NCBI GenBank assembly: GCA_963971425.1 | Contig: OZ020524.1 | Span: forward strand, 12,837,845 to 12,901,844 | Length of the DNA: 64,000 nucleotides | Origin: Bryoerythrophyllum caledonicum | Taxonomy: Eukaryota; Streptophyta; Bryopsida; Pottiales; Pottiaceae | Direction: 5' to 3' | Part shown: positions 35,810 through 46,854 of the stretch, one piece after another | Numbering within the stretch: position 1 is the stretch's first letter | Layout of the letters: each line of letters opens with the position of its first letter | Notes under the pieces: model-generated | Databases searched by the model: none | Seen by the model: only the letters and a program-made list of their open reading frames with translations | Told to the model about the DNA's origin: nothing | Position numbers and translations under genes: made by a program

Positions 35810-37540
35810 CTCCTAAAGGACCAAGACTATGCTTCACCAATACCACCCCAAAATGACCTCTCTATGATGAGACATTGCAAGACAATTTTTTAATTGACAC
35901 GGCTTTTATTATTTTTACCCATATGATATTCAAATCAACTACTACAAGAAGACACTTAATCAGTTAGGTCCCATGAGATTCAAGTGTGGTCTTTGGATGT
36001 GTTAAATCTCAATTTGCATGAAATCCGTGAGGAATTAGTTTGTAAAATTTGAGGTTCACATTTGCGCACATATCACAATTTAGAGTTATAGAATTCATGG
36101 AAAAGCTAACATTACATTGCAAAATACATCAAATACACTAAACTACAATGAATATCTACAAATATCATGCCACATATTATGTTGTATTTCAATCATTTTG
36201 TCTAAAATTTTGAGTAACAATTATCTTTGAGAGAATCTTCATTTTTTTGTGATTTTTCATCTCTCTCATTGCATGAAAAACTTTTTTTTTAATTTGTATT
36301 AGTTTGGACCATTTTTGTATACAATCAAGCAAATAAAATATCATCAATAATTGTGTATAATTGTTAACTACACATATGATATGTCAATGCAAAGCTATTA
36401 ACTTTGTGCACATTTAAAATTCTTTCATTCAAAATATGAATTCCCTTTGCAAAAATATATTGATGGATAAAGTAGTATACCCTCCAAAATGCACAAATTT
36501 TTACTTCCAATATACGGAAACTTCAAACATTATAATATATTCCATTAACCGTTAGATGCCATGCAAAAAAAATTCAAAGTTTAGGTCATGTTTTGAGTTC
36601 AACTTTGTAAGGTAAGATACTAAAACTAGGCAATACATTTCCACCAAATTTAGTTCAAAGAAAAGAATCAATAAATATCTTGGTTTTGTAAAAACACCTC
36701 CTAGATGCTAAAGGGATATACTATTCTGTAAACTTTGACCGCACTGATTTTAAGATACATGCATTTGAAGAGTGCAATATGGTTTCCTCTCCCTTGCTTG
36801 AACAAGGTCAATGCACTTTGACTCAAGATAATGGCATACTTTTCCACTACACATTCCATATGTATTATGGATGTAGGTTCTAATTTGTGTTGGTCATTGC
36901 ACTCAAAAAATTAGAAGTAATGCAGTTGTCTAGGATAAGAGAAATGGACTTGCAATGACTAGGGCAAATGAAGTAGCCATTTACTAAGGAATGCAATTTT
37001 ATTTTCTAAAATTAAAAAAAAAACAATAGTTGGATCCAAAATCCACGCCGTAGATAAAATCATTAATTTCGATGCATTTCTTCTATTGGTAGAAAGCTAA
37101 ATATTTGAAATAAAAGTAAAATCCTTAATTTTTATGCATTTCAAAATAAAACAACAAGAGTTGCCAAGAAATTTCATTCACTGCTACCCACCTCAAAAAG
37201 TGCACTAATTAGCTCTAAAGTAGTATTATTACCTACTAGAGTGTCTTGTCCAGCTACCCTTAATCTGAGCTTGATGTTTGAAGCGCTATTGTTTTTTCCC
37301 TGTAAGTCCAAAAAAGAAAAGAAACATTCTTGCAAAAATAACCCATATTCCTATTCTCAATAAATTTGTGTAAGAAAATATTTTCAAGATTAAACTTTGG
37401 TAACATGCCTAAACTCAATTTGTACCCTGCATGTACAAGTTTTCTATTAAGGTTTAATTTAACACCATAAGAACCTGGCCAAACTATGAAAAATCCATTT
37501 GCATAATAGTAAGAAGTGTCAAAGTGCATGGAAAACCCCT
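35810..37540 (+). mobile_element. 0.9-kb TTAA element split by another element
   Basis: TTAA 35806-35809 precedes CTCCTAAAGGACCAAG. The left part (35810-35955) and right part (36716 to about 37540) resemble the element at 58806-59676 (shared AAGATACATGCATTTGAA). The middle is an inverted 0.78-kb TTAA element. The right terminus is not clear. Confidence 0.6.
35960..36715 (-). mobile_element. 0.78-kb TTAA element, inverted copy 2
   Basis: TTAA at 35956-35959 precedes TCAGTTAGGTCCCATGAGA, which corresponds to the right end of copy 1. The other end on the minus strand begins CCCTTTAGCATCTAGG, then AAAACCAAGATA as in copy 1. It lies inside another TTAA element. Confidence 0.65.
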
Positions 37541-38153
37541 TTAAACCCGAAATGACAAAAGTCCAGAGGTGGGCTTTTGCAAATCATTTGCACGTTCCCA
37601 AGATTGCAATTTATATTCACAATTCTTGAAGTTCTTTTAAAAAATGCAAAAAGACAAGAAGGACATGGGAGTATTATTCTCATTGGACTTATGGAATTTT
37701 TTTTGCTATCTTATTGAAAAACTTCTCGAGAGCTAGGTCTTAGGACAACTCCAAAAACTTTTGCTAGGACATCCTAGAATGTGAGATTTTCAATACTAAC
37801 ATGCAATATTATTTCCTTCCATATTGTCAAAAATGATTTATTGTCCTTAGTGAAAAATAGCATATGAATCCAAGTCAAACTTTTTCACACATTAGAGTTT
37901 TCCTGAAAGTAAAGGATCTTTCATTTGAAATCTTAGAGTCTTGTATTAGGGCCAAACCACACGAGAGGAAAGGCAGTGGGTTGGATGACTCACATTGGTT
38001 CAAATTAGCAAGTGGTTGCCACATGAGAGGAAGTACGGGGAGTGGCAAGAATGACATGGAGCAACTTTGTAGCTTTGGAATTTGCATTGGATGTTGCTTT
38101 GGAATCTACATGGCAATGACTTGGCACAATAATTGCCGTTGAAAACTACCATG
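37541..38153. other. TTAA-family fragments, no gene
   Basis: 37690-37870 resembles the middle of the 0.9-kb family in inverse orientation (TTTTGCTAGGACATCC, GAGATTTTCAATACTAACATG). 37950-38150 is unlabelled sequence with no family. Confidence 0.4.
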
Positions 38154-38185
38154 CACTAGTGCCTGGAAGTCCACAGGCACTAGTG
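38154..38185. other. Perfect 12-bp palindrome
   Basis: CACTAGTGCCTG (38154-38165) and CAGGCACTAGTG (38174-38185) are perfectly complementary around an 8-nt loop. CACTAGTGC followed by ATGTTGGAGGAA recurs at 38218, a short direct repeat. Confidence 0.75.
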
Positions 38186-38287
38186 CCATGTTGGAGGAAA
38201 AGAATATTTTTTGTGCCACTAGTGCGATGTTGGAGGAAGTTGTGAAACTTCCTCCCCTCCCATGTGGTAAGGCCCTTAGTAATTGGG

Positions 38288-38545
38288 ACCACATGCACAT
38301 GGTGACTTGGCTTGGGAAAGGTGTGGGGAACCACCGGTCAACTTTTTGGGATCTTGGATGCTAGGGGGAGCTTTAGCTTGCATGGGGTAGGGCCTAAGAG
38401 CATTGATTGCCATGCATCTCATTAGTGCAAAAAATGGAGTATGAGATTTTTGGAAGTTATTCTCGTGCATAAATGTTTCTTGTCTTATAACTCCTATTGG
38501 CTTTCTCCTTCGGAAAGCACTTTTAGGAAAACTCTATTGTCACAC
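38288..38545 (+). repeat. Dispersed repeat
   Basis: GGACCACATGCACATGGTGA, TGGGAAAGGTGTGG, GATTGCCATGCAT and TTTTAGGAAAACTCTATTGT recur in order at 54362-54610 and in part at 33765. It is non-coding. Confidence 0.6.
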
Positions 38546-39290
38546 ATTGTCGGGCAAGGTACCAAGAATACTTCTTCCTTTTCACATAAAACTTAGAGGT
38601 ATTTTCATTTTTATTTTTTTTCAAAACAATATGTGGTGTAAACCTTTATATTGATGATTTGAATATTCATCTAAAACATATTAAGTTCACAAAAACATAA
38701 AACGTGAGATGGCAATTTCTGAATGGATATTCTTTGCACAATTGTTTTCAATATGCTACATTCCTCTACCTCCAAAAATTGTTGTACAAGGGACAATATC
38801 ATGCTTAATCCTTAAACATCAATTGGAAATTGTATGTATAGGCACGTACTTTACTCTATTTTTGTTTTAAATTCCAAATTTAGCAAGACTTATATCTTTG
38901 GATTTAAGATTCTTCAACTAGAATATTTCAATTGGAGGTCATTATAGTATCTAAACCTGATCATGTTAAATACGACTCCATACATGTAGAATATTGGGGC
39001 CACTAGTGGCACCTTCTGACGTTTAAGGATTACCATGGTGGGAATGGATTTAGACCTTGTGCACTGAAAAAACTTGACACCTAGCAAAGTCACGATTTGT
39101 TTATCTACTCAATGCAAGGAAGAAAATACATCGTTTTCACTACTTCAAACATTTTAATATTTCAATTTGTGCACCCAGAGTTTATGAAATTTTGTGAGTA
39201 ATGATACTCAATGATTCTTAATTGAGATCCTACATTTAACTTAGTAGGTTTTAAATGTTTTTAGTGTGAAAATGCCAAGGATTTTTAGGG
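38546..39290 (+). mobile_element. TTAA element interrupted by a 221-bp TTAA MITE
   Basis: 38546-38804 (TTGTCGGGCAAGGTACCAAG, GATATTTCTA-type middle) and 39034-39290 (GGATTTAGACCTTGTG, AGTGTGAAAATGCCAAGG) are the two parts of a 0.9-kb family copy. The missing left end and eroded right end show that it is old. Confidence 0.65.
38809..39029. mobile_element. 0.22-kb TTAA MITE nested in a TTAA element
   Basis: TTAA 38805-38808 is on the left and TTAC 39030-39033 on the right. The termini are TCCTTAAACATCA and, on the complement of the right end, TCCTTAAACGTCA. The interior carries TACATGTAGAATATTG and GGCCACTAGTGGC. It sits where other copies of its host read GCTTAACACAATGG. Confidence 0.8.
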
Positions 39291-39753
39291 ACCAAACTAA
39301 GTAAAGAACAACATTATTGTTAAGAATTGCAAAAATGAAATTTATACCTTGCCATTCTTCAGTTGATTAAATATTTTCATCATATTGGTAGTAGACAAAA
39401 GTATATATGTATTTAATTTAGATTATCTCGAAATATCAATCAAAGGAGTACTGTAATATTTGACACAATATTGCTATGATCATTTTTGTTCAAAACGTTT
39501 TTTTTTTGTTTTTTTTTCATGTATTCAAAGAATTTCTTGATGTGTTCTGGTGATATTTAGTTGATACTCTCATAATTAAAATCAATTTGTATGTTATTAA
39601 CCTCAATATTTTCTACACATCTAGCTCTTTGCTTTTTGATGATTCCTCATAATACAATATGAAGATTAGCCATCGAATATCAAGTCTTCAATGAGCTATA
39701 AATAGATAAATCCGTTGAATATCATTATATCCAAAGACAACAATTTTGTTTAA

Positions 39754-39972
39754 GCCTTAAATGTCTGAAGGTGCCACTAGTGGCCACAACATTCTACATG
39801 TATCATATTTGAACATAATAGGTTTAGATATTCAAATGACCTCCAAATGAAATTTGTTTGTTGAAGAATCTTCAATCCAAAGTGTAAGTCTTGCTAAAGT
39901 TCAATACATTCTTTATATTCTACATAGCAAAATACGTCCCTCTGTCTACCGTTCCCAACTGACGATTAAGAG
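39754..39972. mobile_element. 0.22-kb TTAA MITE
   Basis: TTAA at 39750-39753 and 39973-39976; 219 bp. It has the same interior as the 38809 copy in inverted orientation (GGTGCCACTAGTGGCC, TTCTACATGTAT). Confidence 0.75.
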
Positions 39973-40296
39973 TTAAGCAAATAGTGAAGACCTTTGGTTC
40001 CCATGTCTTCTTACATTCATTCCTTGTGACTAACTTAGCAACGAGCATGCTTCCCATGTGTAAAGTAAAACCTGTTAACATCTTTGAATATTTGACCCAC
40101 TGATTTTCAATCCTTGGTAAAACGCATTGAAATTCTAATGTCAAGCTAGGTCTGAATACAGTTGTGTGCTCCTACTATGCAATTTGCAGTTTGGATTTGA
40201 GAATATAATTGAGGTAACCACCCAATCATGTCCAACAACATTAGTGGTTTGAAAACAAGTTACACAATCCATGTTCAAATGAACGGGATGATGTAC

Positions 40297-40600
40297 AACA
40301 TTTGTTGTCGGGAATTTATTCAACCTCCGGAAGACATTGCGGAAAGGTTCGTTAAAAAGCATTGCCTTTTAAGAACGTACAAGGTTGGTTTGTTGTCGGG
40401 AACTATTCGGCCATGAAAATACATCACCGGGGATGTTTTGTTTGAGTTCTTGCTTTTGAATCGTACAAGGTTTGTTGTCGGGAAATATTCGACCTTGGGA
40501 AGATATTACGGAGACATTCTTTCTCGACCGGGTACAATGTTTTGTCGCCAAAAGAGTTGACCTCGAAAAGAGGTTTTGTGGAGACATTCTTCTAGGTTTT
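40297..40600 (+). repeat. 70-90 bp degenerate tandem repeat
   Basis: TTTGTTGTCGGGAA followed by TATTCGACC, a GGAAGA-TATT-CGGA block and TTTTGAA or CATTCTT recurs near 40299, 40391 and 40472, with a weaker fourth unit at 40541. The flanks are unique. Confidence 0.65.
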
Positions 40601-42081
40601 AGAACATTCGATATGGAAACGGACATGTAAACCGTTAATGATGCAATCATTTTTATTTGACTTCCAATGATGTCATGTACATTTTAACGGTTTAACTAAG
40701 TCATTGCAAACAAACAACCGAACATAGGAATAGTGAAAAGTAGTTTGTAGGATATACATTGGGCACATGTTTCATACCGCACTTTGGGTGAAATACACCA
40801 TAGTTTAAACCAATGTAGAAAACATTTACCCACAATATCAAAATAGAAATTTGTCAAGATAACAACCCAATCTTTCAGGCTTTTCTCAAGAGTATAATAA
40901 CCTGCAGTGACTCATTTTAGTACGATGAATGGCAAACTCATAAACAATCTTCATAATCTTCGCAGGGTCAAGACCATAAAGATAAGGCAATAGTTGCATA
41001 CATCAGAGAATCATGATTACAGTCCAATGTAAGAACCTTTGAAGGGCCAGTCCGTAGATTAAAATTGAGTAGGTCTTGAGTACAGTGACAAGCAGGTGCA
41101 GCTCTAGTAGTGCATAATAACAAAGCAGAGCTTTGAATACAATGCAATTGTAATAGTTTTGAATGTGCTCTCTGGACATGAGACCTGCGTCTTCACAGAA
41201 GCAAAAATGAGCCTGCTTCTGTAAGAATGAATGCGCTTCAATTGAAACTGTGCATGGTTGTTGGCCTGAATTTCGGATGCCCTTACTTTCTAACTCCTTA
41301 TTTTTACCTTTTTTTTTTTTAAAAGAAGAAGAAAAATCAATGGTTTCATTTTTTTATGTACCTTTCATATGTTGAACCTCTCCCTACTGAACAGTTGGGG
41401 ACAACTTGAGAATTTTCACCCCAAAAATCCTTGTCTATGTTCTCACCAACAACTCTTCAAAACTCCCCATTCTTGTGTAAATTATGTGGATTTTCACATA
41501 GCCAATCCGATGTTTAGAATCCACATTCAACTAAAAAGAATTTAGAAATGAAAGCATTGAGTTTTCATTTTTGAATACCAAGGTTTTTCTCAAAGAAAAC
41601 AACAAAGAGACTTAAGTACTCTACACCAAAAATGGAATGCAAGTGATGCATATTCAACGTGTTATTTGGCCATGGTGCAACATTGCAGCCAAATGGTCAT
41701 CATGATGATGGTATGGACTCTAACGGGGCTATTGAGGCCCTGCCAAGAGGAATTTTCAAATTGGACATCTGTAGAAATGGATGATTCTGAATATGCAGCA
41801 CCAGTAATGACTTGTCTGTGGCCCAGTGAATTGTGCACCTGGATGGATTACTGCGAGCTTTGACGGGCCCTGAGCAATGACACACCTAATTATTAGACGT
41901 CATCACACTATTTACTTGGGGTGCTGTAAAATTCATAATACTCCATACAGTGGCAAGTAGTCATATGTGATACAGGAGTCCTTCCGTAAATTGAGTACTC
42001 TGGTACATGACACTGGCAATAACCTACCCGAGACTTACCTCTCCACAGCTGATGATGGACCCAAACTGCTGTGATCAGGTG
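40601..42081. other. No gene seen
   Basis: Mixed sequence with chance frames only. No family, RNA gene or clear element ends recognised. Confidence 0.35.
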
Positions 42082-42180
42082 ATTAATTTGAGTACATACA
42101 CTCACCAAACATAATTTGATTAATTTGAGTACATACACTCACCAAACAGAATTTATTTAATTTGAGTACATACACTTGCT
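42082..42180 (+). repeat. 37-bp tandem repeat
   Basis: About 2.6 units of a 37-bp repeat carrying TTAATTTGAGTACATACACT and CACCAAACA, starting at 42082 and 42119, with a partial third unit. Confidence 0.85.
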
Positions 42181-42296
42181 GTATGAGGGCGGCAAACCCA
42201 CATTGGCCATGGTTCCATCTTCTCCCACACTGGTATGCTGCCCGTGCATTTCACTTCCATCATCTCTAACTATAGTATAATAACCCCCGAAATGCC

Positions 42297-42480
42297 CGGG
42301 TGGAATGACCTTCTCTATGCCCTTGGGGGATGGACGGAGATGGACGGGGTCATATCCTCCCCATTCCCTTGCCCGTTCCCATGGCCCAATTCAAACCTAA
42401 AACCCTAAAACTCATTAGGTTACCCTAAATTCCTAACACTAAACCCTAAATCATGAACCGTAGATCCCAAACTTGAATTC
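42297..42480 (+). repeat. Dispersed repeat with CCCTAAA words, copy 2
   Basis: GGGGGATGGACGGAGATGGA, CGGGGTCAT, CTAAAACCCTAAAAC, CACTAAACCCTAAATCATGA. It corresponds block for block to 34381-34530. Confidence 0.65.
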
Positions 42481-42490
42481 ATGGACTTAA

Positions 42491-43427
42491 CCCCTAGAAA
42501 ATTAAAAGTTCGAAGGTGGACTTAGGCAAATCTCGAGTACGTTCCCTTGATTACCATTCATATTTCATTTTTTGCAATTTTATTAGAGAATGTATGAAGA
42601 TCAAAGCTACATGAGGGTATAATTTATATTCTTTTTAGACCTACAGAAAAAAAATTAAAAAAATTGTGCCGTCTCTAAATTTGTTTTTGTTGAGGGTAGA
42701 CACATCAAGCAACTTCAAGGAAATTTGCTACCACCTTCTATTGAAGATGAGAGTTTCTATTCAAGAAAGTAACATTATTTTGTTTAAAAATTTAGATGAA
42801 TCTAACATTCCATAGTGTAACACTTCCACTACAATAGTAGTCAAAGTTTTTTCACCTTTTCCAAGGTAAATTGAAAAAAATGAATCTGTATACCTCATTC
42901 AAATAAGGGATTTTAGTTTTTTTAGGAGTTACTCTTTCTACTCTAACAAGAAGCATGAACCTTAGTTTAAGCCATTTTGCTTTTCAAATGACATAAATGG
43001 GTTCACCAAAAAGATAAATTGGCATTTTTTGAATAAACCTTCAATCCGTGATCTTTTTGAAAATGCTTCCCATCGACTCTACTCTAAAAATTTTGGTGGA
43101 CAAAGAACTGACATTACTTACATCACATTGGTATGAAATTAAGAGCTTTTCGTAATGCACATCTTCAGCACCAAGTGAAGTAAAAGTTTGCTGACTCTTT
43201 AGACACAAAGAAGAAAAGCCTTTTTTCTTCACTTCAAACACTACAACCTTTCAATACGTGCGGTCAAAGATCATAAAAATTTGTGACCACGTGATTACAG
43301 TAGTGTACATATAGATCCTATGTTGGAGATGGAAATTAAAAACTTTGATTTCATTTTTCACTCTTTGCACTATAGTGAATAGTTTTGAAGTGTATTTGGC
43401 AAGAAAAAAATAAAATAATTGTAGGGG
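42491..43427 (+). mobile_element. 0.9-kb TTAA element, both ends present
   Basis: TTAA at 42487-42490 and 43428-43431; 937 bp. The left end is CCCCTAGAAAATT and the right end TTGTAGGGG. The right third has TTTGAAGTGTATTTGGC as in other copies. It encodes nothing recognisable. Confidence 0.7.
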
Positions 43428-43771
43428 TTAAGGTTGTGATCAAATGGCCAAAACCCTTAGATAACCAAACCTACTCTCAATTTTTATTTGTAAAGTTTTA
43501 AACTATTTAATTATAATTTTTAATAGCTTGGAAGTTGCTTTTTGCAACCTTACATGCCAAGAACAATTTGTACAAAAAGGTATTTTTTCCAAGATAGTTT
43601 CTTACAGTCCGGATGAAATAACCAAAGCCACTTGTGTTAGAAATACCACTCAAAGGTTGAAAATTCTAATATAACAAACACCCATGGGGAATATGTACAT
43701 GAGAAACTGGAGGGGTTCCTATTTTAACTTCTAAACTTAGGGTTTAGGGGTTAAAATGGGGGCTTGCTTAA

Positions 43772-44666
43772 CCCCTAGAGGACCAAGTGTCAAAAATGGG
43801 CATTTTGAAAGTTCGGTCAAGTTTCTATGGTGTCAATTTCCAACATTCTTCTTTGAATTTTTGTTGTAGGAGAGCATTACTAAGAACTTAGTGAGAGAAC
43901 AATTTTTTCCTAAATCCAATATTTGATGAAAAAAATTTAGGGTTTTGAATTTCAAATGGGAAGACCGGGCACCTCCAAAACCTTTTGCTGAGACACTCTG
44001 TTGACATTTACGTGCGGAGCTCGCACCCACTACTTCAGTTTAAAATAGCATATTAACCCAGTCAAACAATTTCACACATTGTCACACATTGTCGGGCAAT
44101 GTATCAAAAAAACTTCTTCTTTTCCACATAAAACTTAGAGATCTTCATATTATTTACTTCTTATTTTTTCCATAATAGTATGTGGTGTAAAACTTCTTAT
44201 TGACCAATCGGATTATCATTCTAAAACATATTAAGTTCAAAGGAAATTAAAGCGTGAATAGGAAAATTTTGAACCTCCACTACTTACACATTTGTTTTGA
44301 ATATGCTACATCCCTCCTCTACCTCTAAAAATTAGTGTACAGGGAACAAACATCATGCTCAACACAATGGTAATGGATTTAGACCTTGTGTAGTGCAAAA
44401 ATTTGACACCAAGTGCAATCAAAGTCTGTTGATCCACTCAACACAGGGAAGGAAATGAACAGTTTTGTCGACTTCAAACACTATAATCTTTTAATCCGTG
44501 CTGTCAAAGTTTATGAAATTTTGGGAGTATATTACTTGATAAGTCTTAATTGAGATCCTATGGTCAAAACTAGAAATAAAAGTATTTGTTTCCTTTTCAT
44601 GCATTGCACTAGAATCCAACAGTTTTGAAGTGTTTTTGGTGTGAAACTATCATGGTACCTTAGGGG
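43772..44666 (+). mobile_element. 0.9-kb TTAA element, both ends present
   Basis: TTAA at 43768-43771 and 44667-44670; 895 bp. The left end is CCCCTAGAGGACCAAGTGTC and the right end ATCATGGTACCTTAGGGG. The next small element starts at the same right-hand TTAA. Confidence 0.8.
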
Positions 44667-44670
44667 TTAA

Positions 44671-44788
44671 CCCCTTAACATTGGGCAGGCTATTGCTGAT
44701 GGAGAATATCCAAGTGAAATAGATGATATCCTACAGAATCTATTAGTCTTGTAGAGTTGACCATCACCCTTAGCAAGACGCTAAAGGG
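44671..44788. mobile_element. 0.12-kb TTAA MITE
   Basis: TTAA at 44667-44670 (shared) and 44789-44792; 118 bp. The left is CCCCTTAACATTGGGC; the right complement is CCCTTTAGCGTC. The interior (GCTGATGGAGAATATCC) resembles the better preserved element at 54649-54770. Confidence 0.55.
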
Positions 44789-44792
44789 TTAA

Positions 44793-45587
44793 CTGGCACA
44801 AGGTATGAGGAACAAATGAATATCTCAGCGCAAGAATATGGGACCCCTTCGAACAAGTTCAAATATCCAATTCTAATTTCTGGACCCAAGTACCAAGTTT
44901 TAGAAAAAATATGGGGCTAAAATTGGGTTATGCCCTCAAAGGAAATTTAGAAGAACCCTCTTAAAAGATGCTTTCATCCAGAACTCTTGGCACGAGGAAT
45001 TAGACCACTAATTCGTTCAATCACATCCCTCTTTAGCAAATGAGGAAATAGCCTAGAAAAACCACCAAATTTTGAATTTCCAAACTTGGAATTGCATATG
45101 AAACTCATGTGTCTCTAACCCACCATTTTAAAATGATGCTGACGGTCTCAACAAATCAACGCATAAATTAGTGAATATTAAAAGCACTTGTTTCACACTG
45201 GATATGCTTTTGACTTAAAGTCAGAATTAATGACTTTAAAATGTCTTGGGAAAGTCCATTTTAAAATATAAGATATGAGTTATTTGTTACTCAGGTCATA
45301 AATCCGGATTTCTGCATGATAGCCTACGTTGAATAATAAAGTAGTGAGCAATGACTATTTGTTCTGCTATTGTGAATGCTTCTAAAAGATAAAATTATTG
45401 AGATGTTTTACTTCTTACATGGAAATTTAAAAATAGGCTGGAGTATCTTAATTTGCAAAGTTATTTCTTTTCACTTTCACGAAAATTCCAATTGAGCTGC
45501 ATCTGACATGTGCTTCATCCCAAATTGCTTCCAATGTCATTTCCATGGAAGATGACCCAAATTGATTCTAATATCATTTCAAACTAA
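44793..45587. other. No gene seen
   Basis: AT-rich unlabelled sequence. No family, RNA gene or element termini recognised. Confidence 0.35.
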
Positions 45588-45712
45588 GGGGCCGTTTACA
45601 CTACGGACCAAGAACTCGCCCCATGCACCTCTAAAATCTGGGATTGGCCAATCGAGTTGATGGAGCCAATCACATATTTGACGAGTTCTTGGTCCGTAGT
45701 GTAAACCGCCCC
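45588..45712. mobile_element. PIF/Harbinger MITE with 31-bp inverted repeats
   Basis: A 125-bp element begins GGGGCCGTTTACACTACGG, and the complement of its right end is GGGGCGGTTTACACTACGG. The inverted repeats are 31 bp (45588-45618 and 45682-45712) with one mismatch. TAA is duplicated at 45585-45587 and 45713-45715. Gs at the tip plus a TAA duplication fit PIF/Harbinger. Near-perfect arms mean a recent insertion. Confidence 0.9.
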
Positions 45713-46267
45713 TAACTCTGATGTCATTTTGAAAGATTAGAAAAATCTCAATACAAAGCAGTTCAAGTTAATTTTAATAGAAGATAATCAAGATACAAAT
45801 CCCATGTGAAGGTTTAATTCAATACATTGACTTTTAGTTTTTATGATTTGTAATGGTCACAATGAAGTTCTCACTTTTTTCGAAATTTAGTTACACTTGC
45901 GATAATGCCTAGGATCACAGGTCTTTATGAATTCTTGAATATTTCTCAGACAAGAAAAACATACAGAAATAGTGTGGAATTTGCATTCTTCTTGGTGAAG
46001 AAATTTGAATCAAGCCGCAACACCGGTCGTCCCAAATTCATCAGAAGTAAAAGAATACCAAACGGGCCAAAGGGCAAAAGTGGAATATATTATATCTTGA
46101 AATCTTGATATTTTCAAGCCATTTAAGGCCATTTCCTTCTTTTTTTTAAATCGTTAGGAGGATTCAAAGAATGGCATATCATTAACCCCTAAAGAAGCAA
46201 GAAAATGCAATGCACAAATTAGATGGGAAAGCACACATCCCTTTGCACCATAAAGGGGTCAAGTTAG

Positions 46268-46555
46268 AGCATCTCCACTAGGACACTGCGCCCCCACACA
46301 AATGCGCATTGTGGAGTGCGGCACTTGTGAAGCCGTCCCACTACGACTGGCTAACACGCCACCCCGCTCCGGGTTATTGTTCCCCGTTGGCGCCCTCACA
46401 GGGAAAAATGCAAGTATGGCGGGTCATCACCAAATTAAATGGGTTCACATAGCTGCAATGTAGAAATCAATCAGGAGCTTCATCCCGTGGCCTCTCCCAG
46501 GAGCGCCTCCCTTCATGAATTACCCCGGCCTTGCGTCTCCTGAGTGGAGATGCTT
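46268..46555. mobile_element. GC-rich MITE, copy 2
   Basis: The termini GAGCATCTCCACT and, on the complement of the right end, AAGCATCTCCACT match the element at 15914. The flanks are TTA (46265-46267) and GTA (46556-46558). It is 288 bp and GC-rich compared with its neighbours. Confidence 0.65.
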
Positions 46556-46646
46556 GTATGAAGTAAAAATACATTCCTCACAAGGTTAACAACCCCCTAT
46601 GCCTCTAGGTATCCATTCCCCTCCCCCAAAAAACCCATGGTACACT

Positions 46647-46854
46647 GTTTTTTATGTTTGGTGTTATGGGCAGTAAATGACTTGTAAATGCTATAAGTTT
46701 TCACTCTTGATGAATATTTTTACCGACCATGTCCACTATGATCCCCCTCCTTTGAGTAGAATAGATTGTCGTGCTCTTAGTAAAAATTTATATCAAAAGT
46801 AAAAACTTACAGCATTTACAAGTCATTTACTACCATGACACTAAACATCAAAAT
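46647..46854. mobile_element. Foldback MITE, copy 2
   Basis: The left arm carries AGTAAATGACTTGTAAATGC and the right-arm complement carries the same 20 bp, inside arms of about 75 bp. It is the same family as 12832-13040. The arms here are less diverged, so this insertion is younger. Confidence 0.75.
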
